Source of the DNA: Anaerolineaceae bacterium UBA6073
GTDB lineage: Bacteria; Chloroflexota; Anaerolineae; Anaerolineales; Anaerolineaceae
DNA: 50,828 nucleotides
Direction of reading: 5' to 3'
Assembly (NCBI GenBank): GCA_002436085.1
Contig: DIXT01000012.1
Coordinates: 54,317-105,144, forward strand
The translations under genes and the position numbers were made by a program. This document shows, piece after piece, positions 16,157-23,138 of this stretch. The notes under the pieces were generated by a model, which was not told the DNA's origin, did no database searches, and saw only the letters and a list, made by a program, of their open reading frames with translations. Each line of letters starts with the position of its first letter. Positions within the stretch are counted from its first letter, which is position 1.

Positions 16157-17716
16157 ATGAATAATCCTGACCAAAAAATTCCTATCGTACTGCTTGTGAC
16201 TGTCATATGTTTGCTGCCGGTGATCTCCATGGCTGGCTGCTTTCCCCAGAAGGGTGGCGATAATACCGGAGCAGCCCGCAAACTGCAAAGCTTTTCCGCG
16301 GCGCTGACCGGCAAGGGCACCCACGGCACAGTCGTATGCGTGCAGTACCTGGGCAGAAGCGCGGATCTGGAGGGGCTGCTCCTGCAGGCCTCGCTCAGCC
16401 GCGCGGGGGAAACAATTGAAGCCGACATTCCCGCAGAGGAGATGGAAGGCGATACCTGTTTCGAATTGACGGACGCGAGGTATGTATCCGTGAGCAGCAA
16501 CCTGGAAGGCGGAGCGCTGATCATTCCGTCGGAGCCGCTCACGCTCACTCTACAAGCCCTTTCGCCTGAGGGTGAAGCGATTCCGAACAGTCTCCAGACG
16601 CTGGAATTAGGCCCTTACCTGCAGTTCCCCTTCCTGCGCTGGATTTTCCCTGAAGAGGTTATGCCAGCCTGTGTCGCTGATGGACATACGCGCGACGGCG
16701 TATTTTATCCCGCCTGGGATATTATCCCAGAACCCTCGCATCAATACCCGACCTTGGTGGGCACGCCGCTGTTGGCGCCAGTTGACGGAACTGCTTACGT
16801 CTGGCTGCTCCCAAATGAGGACCCCGCCCAGCGTTTCGACACGGTCAACGCGCTCCTGATTTATTCGCACGACACCGGCTTTGTGGTTGACCTGACGCAC
16901 GCGGCGGATATTTACTTTGACGGTAGCCAGTGGACCATGCTCAAACAGCTGAACGGGCAGCCTGTATCTGTGGGCGAGCAGGTTGGGGTCATCGGACCAA
17001 AGGACCACGCGTCGAGTATTCCGCACGCGCACCTGCAGGTTTTCATCCCGCCCGAAGCGCCCACAGGCCAGGATGGCGACAACCGGGTTTTGTATGTTGC
17101 CTCCACGACCCTCAGCACGGCAAACGTGGATGCGATTAAAGAGAAGCTCTTCCTCGACCCGGACATGAATGAAACGCTGCTCTCGCTTGCCAGCCAGTTC
17201 CTGCGCTGCGAGGATTACCCCTGGGGGGAACTGCTCGTTCCGCAGCAGCTGGCGCTGACGATGGACGGGAAAAGGGAGGATTGGGCTGCTTATGAGCCTG
17301 TGCTGAGCGATAAAGGGGGCGATTCTGCTGTGGGGGAGAGCCTTGATCTGCGAGCGCTCTACACCGCCGCGGATGATAACTACCTGTACTTGCTGCTTGA
17401 GGCTGGGCCGCAGCCGGCAGGAAAGTGGGGGCTCGACTTCTTCATGGATTTCGATACAAAGAATGCCTGCGGATCCAGTGAGCGTTCGATTAAGGTATGG
17501 TCGGACCAGGTGGGCGCTTTCACGGTCGCAAGCGTTGATGGCTGCTCCGATTCGGCTGCCCAAACCTATCCCGCGCTGTTTGCCTGGGGGGATGTTTTGG
17601 AGCTGCGCGTACCGCTGGTGTACCTCAACAATCCGGGCGATCCACGCGCGATTTCGGTGAAGGGCATTTTAGTGGACGAACAGGGTGGGTTCAGCTACCG
17701 GGATTATATGCGTTAG
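16157..17716 (+). CDS. Lipoprotein with degenerate M23-like domain and CBM9-like C-terminus
   Basis: A 519-residue exported protein. The signal peptide ends in the lipobox ISMAGC (Cys near residue 28). Residues ~170-310 resemble the LytM/M23 fold: FYPAWDI, then GTPLLAPVDGTAYVW, then SVGEQVGVIGPKDHASSIPHAHLQVF with the HxH pair. The first His of the usual HxxxD metal site appears replaced, so peptidase activity is doubtful. Residues ~360-519 look like a CBM9/DOMON beta-sandwich (LTMDGKREDWAAYEP, WGLDFFMDFD). It may bind cell-wall or extracellular carbohydrate. A TATAAT is seen at 16010-16015 but no clear RBS. The gap 15940-16156 holds nothing else. Confidence 0.7.
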   Translation: MNNPDQKIPIVLLVTVICLLPVISMAGCFPQKGGDNTGAARKLQSFSAALTGKGTHGTVVCVQYLGRSADLEGLLLQASLSRAGETIEADIPAEEMEGDTCFELTDARYVSVSSNLEGGALIIPSEPLTLTLQALSPEGEAIPNSLQTLELGPYLQFPFLRWIFPEEVMPACVADGHTRDGVFYPAWDIIPEPSHQYPTLVGTPLLAPVDGTAYVWLLPNEDPAQRFDTVNALLIYSHDTGFVVDLTHAADIYFDGSQWTMLKQLNGQPVSVGEQVGVIGPKDHASSIPHAHLQVFIPPEAPTGQDGDNRVLYVASTTLSTANVDAIKEKLFLDPDMNETLLSLASQFLRCEDYPWGELLVPQQLALTMDGKREDWAAYEPVLSDKGGDSAVGESLDLRALYTAADDNYLYLLLEAGPQPAGKWGLDFFMDFDTKNACGSSERSIKVWSDQVGAFTVASVDGCSDSAAQTYPALFAWGDVLELRVPLVYLNNPGDPRAISVKGILVDEQGGFSYRDYMR

Positions 17717-17728
17717 GCTTATGCGCCT

Positions 17729-17763
17729 TTTCTGAAGTTCCCGACCTGGTAAACCTGCCCAAA
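17729..17763 (-). repeat. Duplicated methyltransferase 3' end, left of the RAYT
   Basis: A 35-bp segment identical at 32 positions to 18550-18584. On the minus strand both encode the same tail, FGQVYQVGNFRK, followed shortly by a stop. Only this tail is present here; the sequence before it is the REP palindrome. Confidence 0.7.
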
Positions 17764-17773
17764 GTCGCCGACG

Positions 17774-17803
17774 TAGGGCGGCTTGCGTTTTTCAAGCCGC
17801 CGG
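17774..17803 (+). repeat. REP palindrome left of the RAYT
   Basis: GTAGG followed by a perfect 9-bp stem GGCGGCTTG/CAAGCCGCC (17777-17785 and 17793-17801), loop 7. It has the same layout as the two REPs downstream of the transposase but in opposite orientation. Confidence 0.7.
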
Positions 17804-17868
17804 TTTTGGTGCTGACATCCCAAACGTTGGTTCTTGCGCTTTTGAATCTGACCAAGTAGACTACCGTT

Positions 17869-18384
17869 ATGCCCAATTTCAAACGAAATTATTTTCAAGG
17901 CGGAACGTATTTTTTTACCCTTGTTACTTACAAACGAGAAAAAATCTTTCTTGACGATATCTGTACTGAATCTTTTTTCGATGCACTCGGAAAAGTTAAA
18001 GATACTCACCATTTTGAACTCCTTGCTTACTGTGTCTTACCAGACCATATTCACCTACTAATGACTTTGGATAACACAGACTCAAACTTTTCCTCGAGAA
18101 TCAAAGAAATCAAGAGAAAAGCAACTCTCGCCATCCGAGAGCATCTTCAAAATCCATCATTACATGTATGGCAGGATAGATTTTGGGAACACACGATCCG
18201 GGATGACAATGATCTTAAAATGCATTTTGATTACATTCATTACAATCCAATAAAACACGGTTACTCAGAAAAATACGATTGGAAATGGTCGAGTTATTGG
18301 AGGTTTTACGGGAATGATGGTGAAAAAGCCCCATCAATTAATTCGGATATTTTCATGGACCCTAAGTACTCCTTTGGAGAATAG
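17869..18384 (+). CDS. REP-associated tyrosine transposase (RAYT, Y1_Tnp family)
   Basis: A 171-residue single-strand transposase related to IS200/IS605 TnpA. It has the HUH-type metal motif in CVLPDHIHLLM (His at residues 60 and 62), the opening GGTYFFTLVTYKR, and the signature FDYIHYNPIKHGYSEK with the candidate catalytic Tyr near residue 123. The C-terminus WKWSSYWRF is typical of RAYTs. These enzymes bind and process REP palindromes. REPs lie on both sides of this gene, which supports the call. It is much more AT-rich than its neighbours, consistent with recent arrival. No clear RBS is seen before the ATG. Confidence 0.9.
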   Translation: MPNFKRNYFQGGTYFFTLVTYKREKIFLDDICTESFFDALGKVKDTHHFELLAYCVLPDHIHLLMTLDNTDSNFSSRIKEIKRKATLAIREHLQNPSLHVWQDRFWEHTIRDDNDLKMHFDYIHYNPIKHGYSEKYDWKWSSYWRFYGNDGEKAPSINSDIFMDPKYSFGE

Positions 18385-18407
18385 AATGTTCTAGCGTAAG
18401 CGGAAAT

Positions 18408-18436
18408 GTCGGGTTGAAAATCGAAACCCGACCTAC
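18408..18436 (-). repeat. REP palindrome 1 right of the RAYT
   Basis: GTCGGGTT...AACCCGAC stem followed by CTAC, 24 bp after the transposase stop, in the orientation opposite to the left REP. Confidence 0.75.
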
Positions 18437-18501
18437 TCCTACCCCAACGGTTGGTTGTGCGTAGTTTGTGTTTCAAGCCTCATTTATGATTGGCGGATGT
18501 C

Positions 18502-18530
18502 GTCGGGTTGAAGATCGCAACCCGACCTAC
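18502..18530 (-). repeat. REP palindrome 2 right of the RAYT
   Basis: A perfect 9-bp stem GTCGGGTTG/CAACCCGAC (18502-18510 and 18518-18526), loop 7, then CTAC. Nearly the same sequence as the REP at 18408-18436. It may also act as a terminator for the methyltransferase that ends at 18540. Confidence 0.75.
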
Positions 18531-18539
18531 GCGTGAGCG

Positions 18540-19205
18540 TTACTGACTCTTCCTAAAGTTTCCGACCTGGTAAACCTGCCCAAAAAGCCCGAGCGGTCCG
18601 CGTAAAGGCGTGATTTGCCCCTCACCGAACGCGTTTTCCGCTGCCTGACGGACGTCATCCTCCGTGGAAAAATGATGGGTACGGATATCCGTCCCGAGCA
18701 ATCGAAACAAGAACACCATCAGCGGCCTTTCCACCGGCACGCCGTACACCAACTGCCCACCGGGCTTGAGCACGCGCAGAATCTCGGCAAAGGCTTTGGC
18801 TTGGTCGTCCGGCTGCAAGTGTTCAAGGATGCTGATGAGTAGAACCGCGTCAAACTGATTGTCCGCGTAGGGCATTTCCAGCACGCTGCCGTTCCGCAGG
18901 TCTGTGTTGATGCCCATTCCAGCAAACATCTCGGCGATGGGAGCAACGTCCGCAGTCAGGTCCAGCCCGTGGATGTGCCGGTACATCTCAGCTAGGTTAG
19001 GGAAGCTGACCCCGGAGCCAAAGCCGATTTCGAGGATGGAATCCCCGCCCTGCAGCTGCTCCAGGCAAAGCTCAATCCGGCGCTGATACAGACGCCCGAT
19101 GACCGGCAGCCGATAAAAGCGGATGGGGTCCTTACGGTCCACACCGATGTAGCGGTTGAGGGGGAGAAGTTTCAGACGAATTTGCTTGCGTATTTCGTTA
19201 TTCAT
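18540..19205 (-). CDS. Class I SAM-dependent methyltransferase
   Basis: A 221-residue enzyme. SAM motif I is DSILEIGFGSGVSFPNLAE near residue 55. HIHGLDLTADVAPIAEMF carries the acidic ribose-binding residue. Motif IV reads NQFDAVLLISILEHLQPDDQ, and FAEILRVLKPGGQLVYGVPV follows. This is the Methyltransf_11 pattern, and the substrate is unknown. ATG 19205 is chosen because AAGAG lies about 6 nt upstream. Its final 12 residues (FGQVYQVGNFRK) are repeated beyond the RAYT at 17729-17763, so the gene end lies at a recombination or insertion boundary. Confidence 0.85.
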   Translation of the reverse strand: MNNEIRKQIRLKLLPLNRYIGVDRKDPIRFYRLPVIGRLYQRRIELCLEQLQGGDSILEIGFGSGVSFPNLAEMYRHIHGLDLTADVAPIAEMFAGMGINTDLRNGSVLEMPYADNQFDAVLLISILEHLQPDDQAKAFAEILRVLKPGGQLVYGVPVERPLMVFLFRLLGTDIRTHHFSTEDDVRQAAENAFGEGQITPLRGPLGLFGQVYQVGNFRKSQ

Positions 19206-19273
19206 AACCAACTCTTATTAGAAGCTGAATTTTTGAAGTTTCAACTCGGGTCTTGAAACTGTTTGATTGTATC

Positions 19274-19636
19274 TTAATCTTCCATCAAAGCCTTCTGCTT
19301 CTCCGCCGCGTCCGCAAGCTGTTTTTCCAACTGCGCCGCGCGTTCCTGAAGTTTCTGCATTTCCGACTTCTGCGCTTCGTCAGCCTGGCGCTTCGCCTGA
19401 ACAAGCCCTTTCAGCTCATCCACGCTCGCCAGCCCTGCTTCCCGCAGAACAGTCTGCAGCTCATGCTCAGCCCGCGCTATTACAATCCGGTTTACGTCAT
19501 CCTGTGAAAAAGTCTGCTTCTCAGCCCCGCCGGCGTTCGCGGTAATTTCCCCGCCCTGTTCGCTGGTCTGCCCGTTCTCGATTAACTGTTTGGTCTGTTC
19601 ATCAGCCGTCTGCTCATCTCCCCACCAGTTGACCAC
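19274..19636 (-). CDS. Phage scaffold-like protein fragment
   Basis: About 120 residues from GTG 19636; the frame stays open to 19735, but a strong terminator at 19661-19706 argues for a later start. The core EKQTFSQDDVNRIVIARAEH, followed by a long Gln/Ala/Lys/Glu coiled coil, matches the pattern of phage capsid scaffolding proteins (FTQEDVNRIV...). It lacks the usual C-terminal half and ends KQKALMED. It lies downstream of a head-morphogenesis pseudogene on the same strand, the normal phage gene order. It is most likely a truncated prophage relic. Confidence 0.5.
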   Translation of the reverse strand: MVNWWGDEQTADEQTKQLIENGQTSEQGGEITANAGGAEKQTFSQDDVNRIVIARAEHELQTVLREAGLASVDELKGLVQAKRQADEAQKSEMQKLQERAAQLEKQLADAAEKQKALMED

Positions 19637-19660
19637 CGATGTCGCGTGTTTTGAATTGAA

Positions 19661-19706
19661 CAAAAACGCCCGCTCCAAAGACCAGTTTCTCGGTCTCAAG
19701 AGCGGG
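19661..19706 (-). terminator. Strong Rho-independent terminator
   Basis: On the minus strand CCCGCTC-TTGAGACC pairs with GGTCTTTG-GAGCGGG (one internal mismatch, 8-nt loop), followed by CGTTTTTG. It ends the transcript that would start from the promoter at 19783-19811. Confidence 0.8.
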
Positions 19707-19776
19707 ACGCTTCTGCGTGCGGCTTTTATACCCACCGACGGGCTGATTGTCTCAGGCGGTCGATGTGTTTATGTCT
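19661..19776 (-). ncRNA. Candidate small RNA (about 115 nt)
   Basis: A consensus-like promoter (19783-19811) and a strong terminator (19661-19706) bracket about 115 nt with no good ORF. The 5' part contains GACCGCC and GTCGGTGGG segments that can pair. The identity is unknown; a prophage regulatory RNA or a leader for the scaffold-like gene are both possible. Confidence 0.4.
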
Positions 19777-19782
19777 ACACCA

Positions 19783-19811
19783 ATATTAGCACAAAGAATC
19801 CAACAATGCAA
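19783..19811 (-). promoter_or_regulatory. Promoter of the candidate small RNA
   Basis: On the minus strand, TTGCAT (19811-19806) and TAATAT (19788-19783) are separated by 17 bp. Confidence 0.6.
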
Positions 19812-19862
19812 GATTTGTCCAAAGATTGTCAGGGATTTGGTACATTCAGCCCATAAAGCACA

Positions 19863-19884
19863 CCGCCCCTGGGGAAAGGGGCGG
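19863..19884. other. GC-rich hairpin
   Basis: CCGCCCCT/AGGGGCGG perfect 8-bp stem with a 6-nt loop, without an adjacent T tract. It lies within the transcript expected from the promoter at 19955-19983. Confidence 0.4.
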
Positions 19885-19920
19885 GGCTGACAAGCGGCGG
19901 GAAAGCTTTTTGTCATTATC

Positions 19921-19949
19921 TTTACAATACGGTTTGTAGTGAATCTCCA
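19921..19949 (+). repeat. Block-swapped inverted partner of the tRNA-like gene
   Basis: A 12-nt block (19921-19932) and a 14-nt block (19936-19949) match, in reversed order, two adjacent blocks of the minus-strand tRNA-like gene (reverse complements at 20023-20034 and 20038-20051). Both matches are exact and each pair is separated by a 3-nt spacer. Confidence 0.8.
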
Positions 19950-19954
19950 CTTAT

Positions 19955-19983
19955 GTTATACAGGGTTAATAATGAATTGTCAA
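19955..19983 (-). promoter_or_regulatory. Consensus promoter downstream of the tRNA-like gene
   Basis: On the minus strand TTGACA (19983-19978) and TATAAC (19960-19955) are separated by 17 bp. The expected transcript begins within the block-swapped repeat and runs toward the small RNA and scaffold-like gene. Confidence 0.65.
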
Positions 19984-20001
19984 GCATGAGTGCAAAGGGT
20001 A

Positions 20002-20068
20002 TGGACCCGACGGGAGTCGAACCCGTATTGTAAATTTTGGAGATTCACTACATGCCACATGCGGGCCC
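20002..20068 (-). tRNA. tRNA-Trp-like gene (CCA) with miniature D arm
   Basis: On the minus strand GGGCCCG pairs with CGGGTCC (7 bp, one G-T), with discriminator A. The T arm ACGGG-TTCGACT-CCCGT is intact. The anticodon arm TGAAT-CTCCAAA-ATTTA gives anticodon CCA (Trp). Only 14 nt lie between the acceptor and anticodon stems, so the D arm shrinks to CATG-TGG-CATG. At 67 nt it is shorter than a normal tRNA. It may be a prophage tRNA or a pseudo-tRNA. Confidence 0.4.
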
Positions 20069-20110
20069 ATACTGTAGTTTATTCTACTACACCACATATC
20101 TGCCTACAAC

Positions 20111-20133
20111 AAAAAACGCCCCATTGCTGAGGC
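20111..20133 (-). terminator. Terminator after the prophage-derived genes
   Basis: On the minus strand GCCTCA-GCAA-TGGGGC (6-bp stem with one G-T pair, GNRA loop) is followed by a TTTTTT run. It lies 119 nt beyond the small acidic ORF. The gap 20134-20252 shows nothing else. Confidence 0.5.
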
Positions 20134-20252
20134 TCAGTTTACATCGTTGTTTTGCGTTTCTAATCTATTTCAGGGTAAACAAAATCAAGTAGTAGTATCT
20201 TTTCTTTTTGGTCTTGAATTCTATTTTTTAGTCCGGCCAAGATTTTCAAGAA

Positions 20253-20423
20253 CTAATCACTGAGAGGTTGGATCTGGATACGGCGCATACTGCCAATCGC
20301 TGCATCCCAATCTACTCCAATAGATGCTCGCTCAAAAACAGGCCAGGGAAGTTCGATTGTCTCTATATCAAACAATACCCCTTCGATAATCAATAGATCA
20401 CGCATTATTTCTTTCGTATCCAT
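20253..20423 (-). CDS. Small acidic protein downstream of the phage head gene
   Basis: A 56-residue ORF (MDTKEIMRDLLIIEGVLFDI... to LSD) with excess Asp/Glu, beginning 36 nt after the head-morphogenesis pseudogene on the same strand. The family is not recognised and the RBS is weak. A short acidic gene right after a gene with a toxin-like C-terminus could be an immunity protein. That is an inference from position and charge only. Confidence 0.4.
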   Translation of the reverse strand: MDTKEIMRDLLIIEGVLFDIETIELPWPVFERASIGVDWDAAIGSMRRIQIQPLSD

Positions 20424-20459
20424 ATCAAATTACTTTTTTTCTCAGAGTTAATTATATCA

Positions 20460-21224
20460 TCAAGTAGAACGAACTGGTTTACGTGCTGTAACAACGTGCC
20501 TGGTTTCTGCCCTGAATTCCATAAAAAATATACCTTTACTCCCAGGCCCAGCGAATTTTCCAGACTCTCTTACTATTCCAACTTGCAGAACGCCATGATA
20601 TCGGCTCACAAATAGCTGCGATTGCTTATCCAATGCAACTTCTTTTATGGATTGATAATAATCATCCACGCTTGTCCCAACAGGCCATTCCTGGTAAGCC
20701 ACGACATGCCGCAAGTAATGCACAATTCCTGCTCCTAACATATCGCTGCCTTTTACCACATTACCCTGCCAACTTATGCCTGAAAGTCGACCGCCTGCCT
20801 TCTCCAGCAGATTGTCATTGAATCCACGTTCAGCAACTAGATTGGTGATTTTCCCGATCTCCACGCTGGTCAGCGGTCTCAAGTCCAAACTCGCAAACTT
20901 GATTAGCCCATCCGCATTCAAGCTCTGCTTTGCCAGCCCGTTCTGCGTCAGCCGCAAATAATAATTGGCGTCCTTCTCCCCCAGCAGCTCAACCAAACTG
21001 GCCTGTCTCACGCTCTCCCCCCATACCGCGCTCCATGTCTTTTTGCTCAGCTGTTCAAACCCGAACTTGCCGTCTTTCCACGCCAGCCACTTCGACTGTC
21101 CAAAAATGCCGCGCTGTTCCTCCGCGCTCAGGCTCCGGAAGTACGCCTCTCCGCTTAGCTTACGGTTGGCATAGGTCCGCTGCTGCTCCGGCGTAATGCC
21201 GTACTTCTTAGCTACATCTGCGAA
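20460..21224 (-). pseudogene. Truncated phage head-morphogenesis/minor capsid protein with toxin-like C-terminus
   Basis: The open frame runs from codon 21224 (just after an in-frame TAA at 21225-21227) to the TGA at 20460, with no ATG. A GTG at 21011 would start a 183-residue product, but coding continues upstream (TPEQQRTYANRKLSGEAYF, RSLSAEEQRGIFGQSKWLAW), so the gene has lost its 5' end. The LSAEEQRxIFGxxxW pattern resembles the C-terminal part of SPP1 gp7-like head proteins. The last ~90 residues (WPVGTSVDDYYQSIKEVALD, then ETRHVVTARKP) resemble C-terminal domains attached to phage head proteins. Whether that domain is enzymatic is unknown. It abuts glmS on the opposite strand. Confidence 0.5.
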
Positions 21225-21277
21225 TTACGGTCCGGCTTTTTATCCGCTACCTTCGCGAATACTTTGGAGTTTTCCGC

Positions 21278-21283
21278 TATAAT
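21278..21283 (+). promoter_or_regulatory. Candidate -10 element for glmS
   Basis: TATAAT 37 nt before the glmS start codon. The -35 is unclear (TTCGCG at 20-bp spacing). Confidence 0.4.
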
Positions 21284-21320
21284 TCAGCCTCGACAGACTA
21301 ACACCAAAAAGGATGATTTT

Positions 21321-23108
21321 ATGTGCGGAATTTTCGGCATTGTGACGCAAAATGAACAGAACCTGGGACCCATCCTGGTGGAGGCAGCCCGCCGGCTGAC
21401 CTACCGCGGCTACGACTCCGTCGGCGCGGCGGTCATCAGCGGCAGCCGGATTGACCTGCGCAAGGATGCAGGCCGCGTGGATGAGGTTGCCGAAAAGTAC
21501 CATTTTTCCGATATGACCGGCCAGCGCGGCATCACCCAGCTGCGCTGGGCGACTTTCGGCGTGCCTTCCCAGGTGAACGCCCAGCCCCATCTTGATTCCG
21601 ACGGCGACCTGGTCGGGGCGCACAACGGCAACGTGGTGAACAATGTGGAGCTTCGGCAGGAATTTACCGCTGAAGGCATGACTGTGCGCTCCCAGAACGA
21701 CGGCGAGTCCTGCGTGCACGCAGTGGAACGCTATATCAACCGAGGCTACGGCTTTGTGGATGCCATCCGCGCGGCTTACAACGACTTGCAGGGCGACTAT
21801 GCCTTTGTAATCGGACGCATTGACGACGACAAGCTCTACGCCATCAAGAAGGGCTCCGGGCTGGTGGTCGGCATCGGGGAGGGTTTTACCTGCGTTTCGT
21901 CCGACCTACCCTCGATTTTGCCGCTCACCCGCAAGGTGCTGCGCCTGAACGACGGCGACGTGGTGTGCCTGAGCTGGGACAGCGTGTCATTGTATTCTGT
22001 CGCGGACGGCAGTCTGATCGCGCGCGAACCGGAAATTTTTACTGAGGAAATGTCCGCCGTGCAGAAGGGCGGTTACGCGCACTTTATGCTCAAGGAAATC
22101 CATGAGCAGCCGCAGGTAGCCCGCGAGCTGCTGCACCTGCTTAACCGCTACGAAGACCTGGACCGCATCCTGGAGGCAATCCGTGGCGCGCGCAACCTTT
22201 ACCTGATCGGCTGCGGCACCAGTTATCACGCCTGCCTGTCTGGTTCAGTGTATTTTGCCCGCCTGGCAGGCAGGGCGGCAGTACCGGTGCTCGCACCGCA
22301 GTTCATTCCCCAGTACGCCCCGACGGTCGGTCCGCAGGACGTGGGTATTTTTGTCAGCCAGTCCGGAGAGACGAAGGACGTCTTGAACGCTCTGGAACAC
22401 GCCCAAAAGCGGGGAATGACCTGTTTCAGCATGGCAAATGTGATTGGCTCCACGCTCACCAAAATCACCTCTGCCTGGCTGCCGCTAGCCTGCGGTTATG
22501 AAATCAGCGTGCCAGCCACCAAGACCTTTACCAACCAGGTCATCACATTCCTGTTCCTCGCAAACATGTTGCGGGGCGGCGGGACGGAGTCTCTGGACGG
22601 GCTGCCGGAACTGATGGAAGAAACCATCCGCTGGACGGACCCCCAGGTGCGGGCGCTGGCGGAGGACATCAACAGCTGGAATGACCTTTACAGTCTGGGT
22701 TACGGCAGCACGTACGCGATGGCGCTGGAAGGCGCGTTGAAGCTGAAGGAAATTACCTATGCCCACTGCGAAGGCATGCTGAGTACGGAATTCAAACATG
22801 GGCCGTTATCCGCGGTCACGGACGGGTTCCCGGTGCTTTTTGCGGTTGGGCCGGAGGACGTTCCCCTGATAGTGAGCGGGATAAACGAGGTCACTTGCCG
22901 GGGCGGACGGGCAATCGCGATAGGCGCGGAAGACAGCCGCCTGAATGCGAATGCCAGCGACGTGATTACCATCCCGCCCTCAAATCCGCTCTTTGCGCCG
23001 CTTCTGGCGGTCATTCCGCTGCAGCTGCTGTCGTACTACATGGCGGTCGGGCGCGGTTGCGACCCGGACTTTCCGCGCAACCTGAGCAAAACCCTGACGG
23101 TGGACTAA
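21321..23108 (+). CDS. glmS: Glutamine--fructose-6-phosphate aminotransferase (isomerizing)
   Basis: A 595-residue enzyme making glucosamine-6-P from fructose-6-P and glutamine, the entry to UDP-GlcNAc and peptidoglycan. ATG 21321 gives the N-terminal Cys nucleophile (MCGIFGIV), with AAAGGATG upstream. The class II glutaminase domain spans residues 1-~225 (RWATFGVPSQVNAQPH, GDYAFVIGR). Two SIS domains follow (NLYLIGCGTSYHA near 290, FVSQSGETKDVLNA near 345, YSLGYGSTYAMALEGALKLK near 455). The C-terminal decapeptide region reads FPRNLSKTLTVD, as in GlmS. It fits with the nearby isomerase and PBP genes in cell-wall supply. Confidence 0.93.
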   Translation: MCGIFGIVTQNEQNLGPILVEAARRLTYRGYDSVGAAVISGSRIDLRKDAGRVDEVAEKYHFSDMTGQRGITQLRWATFGVPSQVNAQPHLDSDGDLVGAHNGNVVNNVELRQEFTAEGMTVRSQNDGESCVHAVERYINRGYGFVDAIRAAYNDLQGDYAFVIGRIDDDKLYAIKKGSGLVVGIGEGFTCVSSDLPSILPLTRKVLRLNDGDVVCLSWDSVSLYSVADGSLIAREPEIFTEEMSAVQKGGYAHFMLKEIHEQPQVARELLHLLNRYEDLDRILEAIRGARNLYLIGCGTSYHACLSGSVYFARLAGRAAVPVLAPQFIPQYAPTVGPQDVGIFVSQSGETKDVLNALEHAQKRGMTCFSMANVIGSTLTKITSAWLPLACGYEISVPATKTFTNQVITFLFLANMLRGGGTESLDGLPELMEETIRWTDPQVRALAEDINSWNDLYSLGYGSTYAMALEGALKLKEITYAHCEGMLSTEFKHGPLSAVTDGFPVLFAVGPEDVPLIVSGINEVTCRGGRAIAIGAEDSRLNANASDVITIPPSNPLFAPLLAVIPLQLLSYYMAVGRGCDPDFPRNLSKTLTVD

Positions 23109-23138
23109 TCCCCCGGCGGGTGTTGGCTTGGCACGGGC

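Noticed and set aside
17719..18012. Minus-strand gene overlapping the RAYT start
   Set aside because: Its C-terminus is only the duplicated methyltransferase tail, and the rest is antisense to the transposase and REP palindrome.
20002..20068. tmRNA 3' end
   Set aside because: The T-arm sequence GGGTTCGACTCCC is tmRNA-like, but a complete 7-bp acceptor and an anticodon arm fit within 67 nt and no tag-peptide region is visible upstream.
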